Of a stretch of 64,000 nucleotides of DNA, positions 44,086-53,106 are shown in pieces. This DNA is from an uncultured Flavobacterium sp. (GTDB taxonomy: Bacteria > Bacteroidota > Bacteroidia > Flavobacteriales > Flavobacteriaceae), in NCBI RefSeq assembly GCF_951805225.1, contig NZ_OX638201.1, positions 930,001 through 994,000 on the forward strand. Reading direction: 5' to 3'. The first letter of the stretch is position 1, and each line of letters starts with the position of its first letter. Made by a program: the position numbers and the translations under genes. The notes beneath the pieces were generated by a model. It saw only the letters and a list, made by a program, of their open reading frames with translations. It ran no database searches and was not told the origin of the DNA.

Positions 44086-45069
44086 TTACCATTTTATGTA
44101 CATACTTCCCCAAGAGAATCCTGCACCAAAAGCAGTTACGATGATATTATCACCTTTTTTGAAATCGTTTTTAAAATCCCAAAGGCATAAAGGAATCGTT
44201 GCTGCTGTAGTATTTCCGTATCTCTGAATGTTTATTTTAAACTTGTCAATACCAATACCAATATCCTCACTTACAGCCTGAATAATTCTCAAGTTTGCCT
44301 GATGTGGAATAACCCAGTCAACCATTTCAGGAGTTAAAGAAGCTTTTTCCATTAATTCCTTAGAAGTTCCACTCATGTTTTTTACAGCTTGTTTGAACAC
44401 AGTTCTACCTTCTTGTTGTACAAAATGCTGTTTGTTATGAATCGTTTCTTCAGAAGTAGAAAGTAGAGAACCTCCGGCACGAACCGTAAGATATTCAGCT
44501 CCCGTTCCGTCAGTTCTAAAAATGTTTTGTTGAATTCCTCGTCCTTCAGTATTTGGCTGTAAAAGTACCGCTCCGGCTCCGTCACCAAAAAGAATACAGC
44601 TATTTCTGTCTTCATAATTAACGATAGAACTCATTTTGTCAGCACCAATAACGATAACATTTTTATATCTGCCGCTTTCAACGAAACTTGCACCAACAGA
44701 AAGTGCGTACAAGAAACCGCTGCAAGCAGAGTTAAGGTCAAATCCCCAGGCATTTTTCAAGCCCGCTTTTTCGCATACCAAACTGGCTGCAGGAGTTAAA
44801 ATACGATCTGGTGTAGAGGTTGCCAAAATAAGACAATCAATATCAAGCGGATCTATTGCGTAGTTTTCAATTAAATCTTTAACAGCAAAAGAAGCCATAT
44901 CTGAAGTTGCCAAAGCAGGATCGTCAAGTATTCTTCTTTCTTTTATACCCGTGCGTGAAGTAATCCACTCATCTGAGGTATCTACCATTTTTTCTAAATC
45001 AGTATTGCTTAAAACCGTTTCCGGTACATATCCCCCAATAGCAATAATGGAAGCGTTAAGTGTATTCAT
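44086..45069 (-). CDS. fabH: Beta-ketoacyl-ACP synthase III (FabH)
   Basis: A 327-residue thiolase-fold enzyme that condenses an acyl-CoA with malonyl-ACP to begin fatty-acid synthesis. The catalytic triad is complete: Cys116 (DLNSACSGFLYAL), a His in VIPHQANLRI and an Asn in RYGNTTAATIPL. The N-terminal IGGYVPETVLSNTDLEKMVDTSDEWI is typical. Usually in Flavobacterium fabH follows rpmF and a DUF177 gene; here neither is near, so this may be a second copy. An ACATAG repeat lies upstream. Confidence 0.93.
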   Translation of the reverse strand: MNTLNASIIAIGGYVPETVLSNTDLEKMVDTSDEWITSRTGIKERRILDDPALATSDMASFAVKDLIENYAIDPLDIDCLILATSTPDRILTPAASLVCEKAGLKNAWGFDLNSACSGFLYALSVGASFVESGRYKNVIVIGADKMSSIVNYEDRNSCILFGDGAGAVLLQPNTEGRGIQQNIFRTDGTGAEYLTVRAGGSLLSTSEETIHNKQHFVQQEGRTVFKQAVKNMSGTSKELMEKASLTPEMVDWVIPHQANLRIIQAVSEDIGIGIDKFKINIQRYGNTTAATIPLCLWDFKNDFKKGDNIIVTAFGAGFSWGSMYIKW

Positions 45070-45555
45070 TTATTTATTGTTTCTCTATTGTGTTTTTTTT
45101 ATTTTGATTCCCTGAGCAGTATTTCGCTTAGGTGATTTCTCAAAGTCAGATAAAGAAACTGTGAAGTAAAGAGAAGTTTTGTTTTTCTCTAATCAAAGTC
45201 ATTCTTATAGTTATTTTTAATCAGGACAGTGAGAGGATTATTTCGCAGTAAAAACTAAAAAGATTTTACCCGAAACAAAAAAACTTTAACTCATAAACGA
45301 GCCTTATTTTTTTGGTGCAAAGATAGAAATGTAGTAGGAGCAAACCTAAATTTATTTGGCTGAAGACCTGCTTTACAGTATTAAAAAATTGTTAAACAGG
45401 CAAAATAATCAAAGTTCGGGGTCTTTTGGTCTGTAGTTTTATCAATACTTCTTATCGCGAAATCGATTTCTTAAAATGTGACTTTAACACTTTTGTTGTT
45501 TCAGAAAAAACTTAAAGAGCTTTATTTTAATTTTTGAAATTACTAAATATTTTTA

Positions 45556-45701
45556 AACACATAGAAACATAGTCCGGAAGCATCGTGATAAACTTAAAAA
45601 AGGCGTTTCACTTATTTGAATGCACATAGTTAGCTATGTGAAAGAAATGTATTTCTTTAATGTCTCCTTTTTTACACATAAAATCTATGTTTCTATGTGT
45701 T
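45556..45701. repeat. ACATAG palindromic repeat, copy 4 (inverted relative to copy 1)
   Basis: This 146-bp element begins AACACATAGAAACATAG and ends CTATGTTTCTATGTGTT, with CACATAGTTAGCTATGTG as inner hairpin and GGCGTTTCACTT in the orientation of copy 2. It lies in the 700-bp gap between fabH and the gene at 45783; apart from it and a hairpin at 45743, the gap shows nothing. Confidence 0.85.
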
Positions 45702-45742
45702 TAATGTTTTTTATAAATACACTTAATTGATTAAGAAGAAAG

Positions 45743-45776
45743 AAAGTGCTAAATGGAAATATTTAGCGCTTTTTTT
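45743..45776. terminator. Hairpin, possible terminator
   Basis: AAAGTGCTAAAT (45743-45754) pairs with ATTTAGCGCTTT (45761-45772) with one G-T pair. A T-run follows on the + strand, and only a broken one on the minus strand where the neighbouring gene ends. Confidence 0.5.
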
Positions 45777-45782
45777 CATTTT

Positions 45783-46028
45783 TTAGGGATTTAGAATTTC
45801 ACTAAAAAACATGAAATGATCTTTAAATATCAGATGAATTATTTGGATAAATAGCCAGGCAGAAATCATAGAAATTCCCATAATTTTCACAACATAAAAG
45901 GCATTAACAGTCCAGCTTCTTAAGTATTTGAAGTAAACAATTGAAGTATTGAATTGGAAATCTATTTTAGTAATTATAAAAGAAACCCCAAATAGAATTA
46001 ACCAACAGAGAAAGATTTTAGTTTCCAT
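45783..46028 (-). CDS. Small two-helix membrane protein
   Basis: An 81-residue protein with two hydrophobic segments, residues about 5-22 (IFLCWLILFGVSFIITKI) and about 47-68 (VVKIMGISMISAWLFIQIIHLIF). No family is recognised. It is divergent from the Dyp peroxidase gene (193 bp between the starts). Confidence 0.5.
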   Translation of the reverse strand: METKIFLCWLILFGVSFIITKIDFQFNTSIVYFKYLRSWTVNAFYVVKIMGISMISAWLFIQIIHLIFKDHFMFFSEILNP

Positions 46029-46186
46029 TTTATTCTATAGGTTTAAAAACTAGTTGAATAAAGTAAAATTACAAAATTTAATCCGTTTTTATTCTCTTGT
46101 TAAGTGAAGTTTGTTTTATGATAATGTAAACTTTTAAGACTCTTTCTATTTAGTGAATAGTCTCTTTTTCTTTAGAATTTTATTTT

Positions 46187-46194
46187 TAAATTTG
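46187..46194 (+). promoter_or_regulatory. Promoter -7 element of the Dyp peroxidase gene
   Basis: TAAATTTG fits TAnnTTTG and ends 27 bp before the ATG, giving a leader of about 20 bases. Confidence 0.6.
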
Positions 46195-46221
46195 ATAGAA
46201 AATAACCAATAAAAACCAAGT

Positions 46222-47157
46222 ATGAATCACTCGCAAAGCGTAACCGACTATCCAAATAATAATACCATTTTTATGGTTTGGAAATTTAAAAATGAGGCCA
46301 ATATAAAGCCTGCATTTGAGAAAATTTGTGCATTGGTAAGTAATTTAAACAATTCTTATACAATTAGAATTCCAGACGGAAGAACAAGTTGCGTTATGGG
46401 AATTGGACACGATGCGTGGATAAAGCTTGGATTACCAACGCCTTTGCCTAAAGAATTAGTGAATTTTGAATCAATTGTAGGCGCAAAACATGCTGCAATT
46501 TCAACAGTTGGCGATCTTCATTTTCATTTAAGAGCTCAAAATGCGGCGATTTGTTTTGATATGGCAATGGCAATTTCAAATGTATTAGAATTTGTAGCCG
46601 AATGTCTTGAAGAAGTTCATGGTTTTAGATATTGGGACGGTCGTTCAATCATTGGTTTTGTTGACGGCACCGAAAATCCGATAGGCGAAGAAAGAGATTT
46701 TTTTGGCGTAGTAGGAGAGGAAGATTCTGAATATAAAGGAGGAAGTTATTTATTTGTTCAGAAGTATTTTCACAACATGAAAAACTGGGAAAATCTATCC
46801 ACAGAAGATCAGGAAAAAGTGATTGGAAGATCTAAAATGAATGATATCGAAATGGCTGACGACGTAAAACCTACAAATTCGCATAGCGCACTTACCGCAA
46901 TAACAGACGAAAATGGCGAGGATTTAAAAATTGTTAGAGATAATATGCCTTTCGGAAATCCCTCAAAAGGAGAAGTCGGAACTTATTTTATTGCTTACGC
47001 AAGCAAATTCAGCACAACAAAAAAGATGTTAGAAAACATGTTTCTAGGTAATCCTCCGGGAAATTATGATCGAATATTAGATTTTAGTACAGCACAAACC
47101 GGAACGTTATTTTTTGTGCCAACATTTGATTTATTAGATGATTATTCTGCGGAATAG
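46222..47157 (+). CDS. Dyp-type haem peroxidase
   Basis: A 311-residue dye-decolorising peroxidase. The distal Asp148 lies in the family signature GFVDGTENP, and the proximal haem His is probably His221 in KPTNSHSAL. The conserved Arg is in DNMPFGN or just before it. The length and the lack of a Tat signal place it in the cytoplasmic B-type group (YfeX-like). It reduces hydrogen peroxide at the cost of a small donor and could belong to the OxyR response. It is monocistronic, with its own TAnnTTTG promoter. Confidence 0.92.
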   Translation: MNHSQSVTDYPNNNTIFMVWKFKNEANIKPAFEKICALVSNLNNSYTIRIPDGRTSCVMGIGHDAWIKLGLPTPLPKELVNFESIVGAKHAAISTVGDLHFHLRAQNAAICFDMAMAISNVLEFVAECLEEVHGFRYWDGRSIIGFVDGTENPIGEERDFFGVVGEEDSEYKGGSYLFVQKYFHNMKNWENLSTEDQEKVIGRSKMNDIEMADDVKPTNSHSALTAITDENGEDLKIVRDNMPFGNPSKGEVGTYFIAYASKFSTTKKMLENMFLGNPPGNYDRILDFSTAQTGTLFFVPTFDLLDDYSAE

Positions 47158-47194
47158 AAGTTTTTGTTGTGAATGAATCTCACGTCGTGAATGA

Positions 47195-47286
47195 ATCTCG
47201 CAAAGACGCTAAGTCGCAAAGTTTTTGTTGTTTCTCCCAAAGGGAGAAATGACACAAGAAACTCGTCAATCAAAATCGCCAAGGTT
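47195..47286. repeat. Degenerate repeat fragment (CGCAAAG motif)
   Basis: TCTCGCAAAGACGCTAAGTC (from about 47198) resembles the 1023-1050 motif. Next to it, TTTCTCCCAAAGGGAGAAAT forms a short palindrome leading into the full TCATTTCGACG repeat. Confidence 0.5.
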
Positions 47287-47388
47287 TTGTCATTTCGACG
47301 GAGGAGAAATCTTCGCAAGTAACTCCTCAACGAGAATCCAATCTTTGTCGAGCTTCTCGTGAAGATTTCTCCTCCGTCGAAATGACAA
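47287..47388. repeat. TCATTTCGACG palindromic repeat, full copy
   Basis: A 102-bp element, the same length and layout as the one at 41674. TTGTCATTTCGACGGAGGAG on the left mirrors CTCCTCCGTCGAAATGACAA on the right. It lies between the converging Dyp and molybdoenzyme genes. Confidence 0.88.
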
Positions 47389-47410
47389 GATTGTGGTTAA
47401 GCTTTGCAAA

Positions 47411-49774
47411 TTACAATCGACCTATTCGATCATAAATTTTAGGATCGTGTTTTTTGATTTTAATCTTCACATACTTTGATGCTGGCATATTACTATCCTT
47501 CACAACATTATTAACCGAAACCAGAACATTTGTTTCCGGAAAATAAGTAACCGTATTTTTCTCTGGTATTTGATACGAAACAATTATAAACAAAGGCGCA
47601 ATTCGTTCGATATCGTCATCATAATTGAATAAATCGACTTTATCACCAGCTTTAAATCCTGCCAGATCAATATCTTTTTGATTCATAAATATTACTCTGC
47701 GTTCGTTTTTTATACCACGATAACGGTCGTCCAAACCATAGATTGTAGTGTTGAATTGGTCGTGCGTTCGTGTTGTCGCCATCATATATTCCTCAGGCGA
47801 AAGTTCATTGTTTGGTATTGTAGTTAAAGTAAAAGGCGCTCGATCACCAAATCTTTTCGTAATAAATTGTCCGTGTCGTGCGGCATTTGGCAGATAGAAA
47901 CCGCCTTTTTCGCGTACACGTTTATTATAATCTTCAAAACCCGGAATACATTTTTCGATATCATCTCTTACCGCGTCATAACTGTCGTGATAACGTTTCC
48001 AGTCAATAACAGATTTGCTTCCTAAAGTTGCCATTGCCATTTTGCATACAATCTGCGTTTCATTAATAAGAGTATCAGAAACCGGTTTGAGCATTCCTTT
48101 TGATGACTGTACAACGCCCATAGAATTTTCTGTGGTTATAAATTGTGCTTCACCATTTACAATATCAATATCGCTTCGGGAAAGAGTGGGTAATATAAGT
48201 GCTTCTTGCCCGTGAATTAAATGACTGCGATTGAGTTTAGTAGAAACATTAACCGTTAAATTAAGTTTTCTTAAAGCACTCGCGGTATAAGTCGTGTCTG
48301 GCGTAGCTGATAAAAAATTTCCGCCCATGCAAAATAATAATTTCACTTTTTCTTCCTGCATTGCTTTAATAGCTCGAACGACATCATAACCGTGACTTCT
48401 TGGAGGATTAAAACCATAAAACGCCTGAAGGCGATCAAGCTGTTCGTCCGTTGGTTTTTCGTCAATCATCATCGTTCTGTTTCCTTGCACATTACTGTGA
48501 CCACGAACGGGACAAACTCCTGCGCCGGGTTTACCAATACTTCCTTTTAGCAATAAAATATTTAGAATTTCTCTAATCATTTCGACGCCGTTGGGTTGTT
48601 GCGTAAGTCCCATTCCCCAACAAACAATAATTCGTTTTTTGAAAGCAATAATTTCAGCAGCTTCATAAATTGCTTCTTTCGAAACGCCTGAAAGCGAGAC
48701 AAGATCATCAAGATTATAATCGTCAAACTGTTTCATAAAGTCTTCATATCCAGTCGTTTTCTCTTTGATGAAATCATAATCAAAGACTTTCTCAGGATTT
48801 TTATTTTCGAGTTCGAGTAATATAATTTCAAGAGCTTTTAGCAAAGCCATATCGCCGTTTATTTTTACAGGCAAATAAAGATCGGCAAGTTTAACGCCGC
48901 TTCTAATAATACCATTAATTTCCTGCGGATTTCGGAATCCCATTAATCCCGCTTCCGGTAACGGATTTATAGCAATAATTTTTGCTCCGTTTTTTTTACC
49001 TTTAGATAAAGCGCTCAACATTCTTGGCGCGTTGGTTCCGGGATTTTGTCCAATAATTACGATAACATCGGTGTCATAAAAATCGTCTAATGTTACGGTT
49101 CCTTTTCCAATACCAATTGTTGGTCTTAAAGCAGATCCGGAGGTTTCGTGACACATATTCGAACAATCGGGCATATTATTAGTGCCGTATTCTTTCGCAA
49201 AAAGCTGATAAAGAAAAGACGTTTCATTACTTGTTCTTCCCGAAGTGTAAAAAGCAGCTTCATTTGGAGATTCTAAAGCATTAAGATGTTCTGCTATTTT
49301 TTTGAAAGCATCATCCCAACTTATTGGTTGATAATGTGTAGCATTTTTAGGCAGATACATAGGTTCTGTCAATCGACCCATTTTACCAATCTGATAATCG
49401 TCTAATTTGGCAAGATCGTAAACGGAGTTTTCTTTAAAGAATTCAGCTGTAATTTTTTTGGTCGTTGCTTCTTCGGCAAGCGCTTTAGCACCGTTTTCGC
49501 AGTATTCGCCAAGCGGAGATCTCTCGTCATCTGGATCAGGCCACGCGCAACTTGGACAGTCAAAACCACCAACCTGATTCATCTTAAACAGCGCTTTTGT
49601 TCCTCTAACAAGCGTTTTTTCTTCGATAAGATCACTAAAAGCAGATATGACAGCAGGAACTCCCGCAGCCCAGTTTTCGACTTTGGTTAATTTCAGGTCT
49701 AAAAGTCTGTATGGATTTTCAGGATCCGGTAATTTTTGCGGGTCAGTATTTTTATCGTGTTGATCTTCTTTCAT
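47411..49774 (-). CDS. FdhF/YdeP-type molybdopterin oxidoreductase
   Basis: A 787-residue molybdopterin enzyme of the FdhF/YdeP group. The N-terminal CPSCAWPDPDD (res about 74-84) is the hallmark of this group, replacing the four-Cys cluster motif of true formate dehydrogenases. DCSNMCHETSGSAL holds the likely Mo-ligand region; GQNPGTNAPRML and CPVRGHSNVQGNRTM are pterin-binding segments. The C-terminal domain (about 650-780) is the usual cap. It lacks a Tat signal, so it is cytoplasmic. Members are linked to acid resistance or remain of unknown substrate; formate oxidation should not be assumed. FdhD, needed for such enzymes, follows upstream on the same strand (87 bp). Confidence 0.88.
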   Translation of the reverse strand: MKEDQHDKNTDPQKLPDPENPYRLLDLKLTKVENWAAGVPAVISAFSDLIEEKTLVRGTKALFKMNQVGGFDCPSCAWPDPDDERSPLGEYCENGAKALAEEATTKKITAEFFKENSVYDLAKLDDYQIGKMGRLTEPMYLPKNATHYQPISWDDAFKKIAEHLNALESPNEAAFYTSGRTSNETSFLYQLFAKEYGTNNMPDCSNMCHETSGSALRPTIGIGKGTVTLDDFYDTDVIVIIGQNPGTNAPRMLSALSKGKKNGAKIIAINPLPEAGLMGFRNPQEINGIIRSGVKLADLYLPVKINGDMALLKALEIILLELENKNPEKVFDYDFIKEKTTGYEDFMKQFDDYNLDDLVSLSGVSKEAIYEAAEIIAFKKRIIVCWGMGLTQQPNGVEMIREILNILLLKGSIGKPGAGVCPVRGHSNVQGNRTMMIDEKPTDEQLDRLQAFYGFNPPRSHGYDVVRAIKAMQEEKVKLLFCMGGNFLSATPDTTYTASALRKLNLTVNVSTKLNRSHLIHGQEALILPTLSRSDIDIVNGEAQFITTENSMGVVQSSKGMLKPVSDTLINETQIVCKMAMATLGSKSVIDWKRYHDSYDAVRDDIEKCIPGFEDYNKRVREKGGFYLPNAARHGQFITKRFGDRAPFTLTTIPNNELSPEEYMMATTRTHDQFNTTIYGLDDRYRGIKNERRVIFMNQKDIDLAGFKAGDKVDLFNYDDDIERIAPLFIIVSYQIPEKNTVTYFPETNVLVSVNNVVKDSNMPASKYVKIKIKKHDPKIYDRIGRL

Positions 49775-49861
49775 AGCTTTTCTATTTAATTAACACAGGA
49801 ATAAAAGTGTTGAATAATGATTATTTTACTTTTTTTGGGATGATGATCTTCAATAAGTTTT

Positions 49862-50743
49862 TCAGTATTGATGCGAAGTTTCTATTATCACGTCATCACT
49901 GGAATTATAGATATTAAAACGATCTTCTTTCAGAAATCCCAAAAGTGTAATATTAAATTCTGTGGCTAATTCTACCGCAAGACTTGACGGAGCGCCAATT
50001 GCAGCGACAATCGATATTCCAGCCATAGCCGCTTTTTGAATTAACTCAAAACTGGCTCTTCCGCTAAGGAGTAAAATATGTTGGTTTAAAGGCAGTAAAT
50101 CTGATGCCAAAGCGGCGCCAATTAGTTTATCCAAAGCATTGTGACGTCCTACATCTTCCTGCAAAAGCATAAGATTTCCTTCAATAGAAAAAAGTCCGGA
50201 AGCGTGAATTCCTCCAGTGGAAGCAAAGTCACTTTGGGCTAATCTTAATTTTTGCGGTAATTGATGTAAAATATCTATCGAAAGATTTAATTGAGGTCTG
50301 TTTTTGTGACTAAAAGAACTAACGGTTTTTATGGATTCAATCGAACCTTTTCCGCAAACTCCACAACTTGAAGAAGTATAAAAATTACGATCTGCTTGCA
50401 TTAAATGCGGAATAAAATCTTCTTTAAGTTCAACAAGAATATTATTTTTCTTTTCGAATTTACATCCGGTTTGTAAATGAAAAGCATTTTTTACAACTTG
50501 ATAAGACGAAATTATTCCTTCGGTAAATAAAAAACCTATGGCAAGTTCCGCATCATTTCCGGGAGTTCGCATCGTTACAGAAACGTTCTTTTGTATCCTT
50601 TGATTTTCCGGTCCGTATTCGATTTTTATTTCCAAAGGTTCTTCTACAGAAAGAATATCCGATACCGTTGAACTGCTGAAACCATTGACCTTTTTAATTA
50701 GTACTTCCTTAATGGAAACTAATTCCAAATTATTCATTTCCAT
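49862..50743 (-). CDS. fdhD: Sulfur carrier FdhD
   Basis: A 293-residue FdhD protein that transfers sulfur from a cysteine desulfurase to the molybdenum cofactor of formate-dehydrogenase-type enzymes. The CxxC motif is Cys-Gly-Val-Cys in SSSCGVCGKGS. Other conserved parts are LAIGFLFTEGII, FASTGGIHASGLF and EDVGRHNALDKLIGAAL. It is encoded directly before its likely client enzyme on the same strand, forming a two-gene unit. Confidence 0.94.
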   Translation of the reverse strand: MEMNNLELVSIKEVLIKKVNGFSSSTVSDILSVEEPLEIKIEYGPENQRIQKNVSVTMRTPGNDAELAIGFLFTEGIISSYQVVKNAFHLQTGCKFEKKNNILVELKEDFIPHLMQADRNFYTSSSCGVCGKGSIESIKTVSSFSHKNRPQLNLSIDILHQLPQKLRLAQSDFASTGGIHASGLFSIEGNLMLLQEDVGRHNALDKLIGAALASDLLPLNQHILLLSGRASFELIQKAAMAGISIVAAIGAPSSLAVELATEFNITLLGFLKEDRFNIYNSSDDVIIETSHQY

Positions 50744-50838
50744 CTAAGTTGATTATAAAAAGCTTAGTAAATTTAAGAAAATAAATCCTTAAATAATAAA
50801 TCTTGCTTCTTATAATTGAATGTTATAAAGACGAAATA

Positions 50839-52293
50839 TTAAGTGTCTTTTCGCTTTAAACAACGACCTCGAGGTTCGTCGCCTTCATGAAGTACAATAT
50901 CAGAATGTAGAAATTGAGCGGCGTCGGCTGAATCTTTTACTTTGGTGGCGCTTCGTTCCAACATTTCGGCTTCAAATTCGGTTAAGACATTTTTTCTTAT
51001 TCCGAGTTTTCTCCATTCAGATGAAGGTCTGCAACCTTTTGAAATTCCGCGAGCGAGCATAAGTGCATCGAGTAAAGCTTGGTTTGCACCTTGTCCTTTA
51101 AACGGACTCATAGGATGTGCGGCATCGCCAATTAAAGTTATTGAACCTGCGTTTTCCAACAATTCAGGCTGAAGTAATTCACGATCATAAACAGGATATC
51201 CTGAAATTTGAGCTTCGGCAGTTGCCAGTAAAATTTGCGGAATTGGATCGTGCCATTGTGTTCTTAAACATGCTTCTTCTTTAAGTGCTTTTGGACCTTT
51301 GGCACTTAACGCTTTAGCTTCGTATTCAGGCATCGGAAAACTAAGTTGCCACATTACAGAATCCGATTTATAAGGCATAATATAAATTCGTTCATTGCCA
51401 TTTGCAGTTTGAAAAACCGTAGCAGAATCTAATAAAGAATTATCAAAATTTTCAAGCGCATTTAATGGACAAATACCCAAAATTACAATACAATCCAGAT
51501 AACGTAAAGGAGCAGATTCTTCGCCAATAAGCAAGTTTCTGATCGAACTTCGAATACCATCTGCACCAACAACAAGATCGGCTTTGATGTTTTTTATTTC
51601 GCCATCGACTTGAAAGTTTAGCGCAATACTTTCGTCTTCACATTTTTTATAATCAATTAATTGATGTCCCCATTTTACGGCATTATCTCCGCCAAGTTGT
51701 TCCAATAAAGCCAAACGCAGCGATTGACGTGCGATATGCATATTAGAACGTTTTGTAGAAGTTTTCTCGTCTGATTGAATCCATTTTCGAATTCCCCATT
51801 CTCCAATAACTTTACCTTCAATAGTATGTACCAAATGTCTTGTTGAAATAACGCGGTCTTTTAGCGAAAAAATTCCTAACCCTTCGATGGCTTTACTCGC
51901 TTGTTGCAAAGTAAGTCCGTAACCTTGAGATCTGGCGTCAAAACTAGTATCACGTTCATAAATCGTAAAAGGAATTTTTCGATGTAAACAAGCTACAGCC
52001 AGAGCAACTCCGCCAATTCCGCCGCCAATAATAGCAACGTGCGGGTAGTTTTCTGTATCTGCAACAGGAGGATTTTCGGAAGGAATTAATCCAGAGCCGG
52101 AACATTTCGGGCAAATGTGTTGGTGTCCTTTTGGAGGAATTGGAGCGCTTGTTTCGCCATTTGTTCTTTCAAATTCGGCTAACGCATTTTGATAGCGAAG
52201 TTTTGCTTTTTTGGTGATTCCACGGCTTTTTTTGCCGCGTCCCTGACATTCTTCACAAATGATCCAACTCGTTCCTTTATTTTCTACTTCCAC
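50839..52293 (-). CDS. FAD-dependent monooxygenase with N-terminal DnaJ-type zinc motif
   Basis: A 484-residue protein. Residues 1-70 hold two Cys pairs in DnaJ-like arrangement, Cys13-x-x-Cys16-x-G-x-G and Cys61-x-x-Cys64-x-G-x-G, able to bind one zinc. The rest is a group A flavin monooxygenase: the FAD-binding GGGIGG at 90-95, the DG motif VGADGIRSS and the GD motif GDAAHPMSPFKGQGANQALLDAL. The C-terminal part is normal for aromatic hydroxylases. The combination of zinc ribbon and hydroxylase is unusual. It is divergent from the Crp-type gene, with a TAAATTTG promoter element at 52370-52363. Confidence 0.85.
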   Translation of the reverse strand: MEVENKGTSWIICEECQGRGKKSRGITKKAKLRYQNALAEFERTNGETSAPIPPKGHQHICPKCSGSGLIPSENPPVADTENYPHVAIIGGGIGGVALAVACLHRKIPFTIYERDTSFDARSQGYGLTLQQASKAIEGLGIFSLKDRVISTRHLVHTIEGKVIGEWGIRKWIQSDEKTSTKRSNMHIARQSLRLALLEQLGGDNAVKWGHQLIDYKKCEDESIALNFQVDGEIKNIKADLVVGADGIRSSIRNLLIGEESAPLRYLDCIVILGICPLNALENFDNSLLDSATVFQTANGNERIYIMPYKSDSVMWQLSFPMPEYEAKALSAKGPKALKEEACLRTQWHDPIPQILLATAEAQISGYPVYDRELLQPELLENAGSITLIGDAAHPMSPFKGQGANQALLDALMLARGISKGCRPSSEWRKLGIRKNVLTEFEAEMLERSATKVKDSADAAQFLHSDIVLHEGDEPRGRCLKRKDT

Positions 52294-52362
52294 TTTATTT
52301 TGCCTGATCCAGACTCTCGTTATTTATATTTTCCAACATTTTGCTGTTTGTCACGGCTGTGC

Positions 52363-52370
52363 AAATTTAA
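52363..52370 (-). promoter_or_regulatory. Promoter -7 element of the FAD monooxygenase gene
   Basis: TAAATTTG on the minus strand fits TAnnTTTG, 69 bp before the start codon and divergent from the crp-type promoter at 52437. Confidence 0.5.
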
Positions 52371-52436
52371 TATAAAAGATTGCGAGTACAAAAACTACTT
52401 TAGAACGCAATTTTCTAAAGCTTCAGTAAATCTTAT

Positions 52437-52444
52437 ATCTTTGA
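52437..52444 (+). promoter_or_regulatory. Promoter -7 element of the Crp-type gene
   Basis: TATCTTTG fits TAnnTTTG, 44 bp before the start codon. Confidence 0.65.
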
Positions 52445-52488
52445 TAGAGAAAATGAATAGTAGAAAACCCTGAAAAGATTATAATAAT

Positions 52489-53061
52489 ATGTTTGAATCA
52501 CTTTTTAATTATTTAGAACTTTTTCAAAAAATACCTTCGGAAGATAAAAACAGCATTGAACAGATTTTAGAATATAGAACTGTAAAAGAAGGTGATATTC
52601 TACTTGAGGAAGGAAAAATTGCAAACGAAATTTTTTTTGTTTGTAAAGGTGTTTTGAAAATAGTAAGTATTAATGACAAAGGGAATGAAATTATCCATTT
52701 CTTTTTTAGTGAAAATCAGTTTTGTACGATTTTAAAAAGCTTTACTGAAAATATGTTTTCAACAGATAGAATTCAGGCAGCTTTTGACGCAGAAGTAATT
52801 GTTTTCAAGAAAAATAAATTAGAACTTTTGTATCAGGAATTGCCTTATTTCAAAAGCATTTTAGACAATATATTTCAACAGTCTTTGCTTAATAAAGTTG
52901 AATTACGTAATTTTTATCTTGGTGAAGATGCAACTTCACGTTATCAAAAATTTATTGTGAGACAAGCTAACATTGCGTCGAGAGTTTCACAAACCGACAT
53001 TGCTTCTTATCTGGGAATTGCAAAACAATCCTTAAGCCGAATTAAAAAAAATACACTCTAA
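52489..53061 (+). CDS. Crp/Fnr-family regulator
   Basis: A 190-residue Crp/Fnr protein. The N-terminal cyclic-nucleotide-like domain (about 20-120, VKEGDILLEEGKIANEIFFVCKGVLKI) lacks the Arg-Ala pair that binds cAMP in true Crp. The helix-turn-helix at about 165-186 is SQTDIASYLGIAKQSLSRIKK. Proteins like this in Bacteroidota are activators responding to unknown signals. The SDR gene starts 93 bp downstream. A perfect 14-bp palindrome sits about 42 bp before its presumed transcription start, so this gene's product is the natural candidate to bind there. Confidence 0.88.
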   Translation: MFESLFNYLELFQKIPSEDKNSIEQILEYRTVKEGDILLEEGKIANEIFFVCKGVLKIVSINDKGNEIIHFFFSENQFCTILKSFTENMFSTDRIQAAFDAEVIVFKKNKLELLYQELPYFKSILDNIFQQSLLNKVELRNFYLGEDATSRYQKFIVRQANIASRVSQTDIASYLGIAKQSLSRIKKNTL

Positions 53062-53070
53062 ATTTGCTTT

Positions 53071-53084
53071 TTAACAATTGTTAA
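53071..53084 (+). promoter_or_regulatory. Palindromic operator before the SDR gene
   Basis: TTAACAATTGTTAA is a perfect dyad centred at 53077.5. With a transcription start near 53120 (from the -7 element at 53107) the centre lies at about -42, the classic position for a Crp-type activator overlapping the -33 region. Confidence 0.65.
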
Positions 53085-53106
53085 ATCCTTTGTTTATCCC
53101 GCTTTC

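Noticed and set aside
45070..45555. rpmF/DUF177 genes expected before fabH
   Set aside because: No zinc-ribbon ribosomal protein L32 or DUF177 frame was found in the 480 bp upstream.
23802..45701. CRISPR array from the repeated ACATAG sequence
   Set aside because: The copies are kilobases apart with no regular spacers, and no cas gene is present.
47142..47330. 62-codon minus-strand frame
   Set aside because: It lies almost wholly within repeat DNA at the end of the Dyp peroxidase gene.
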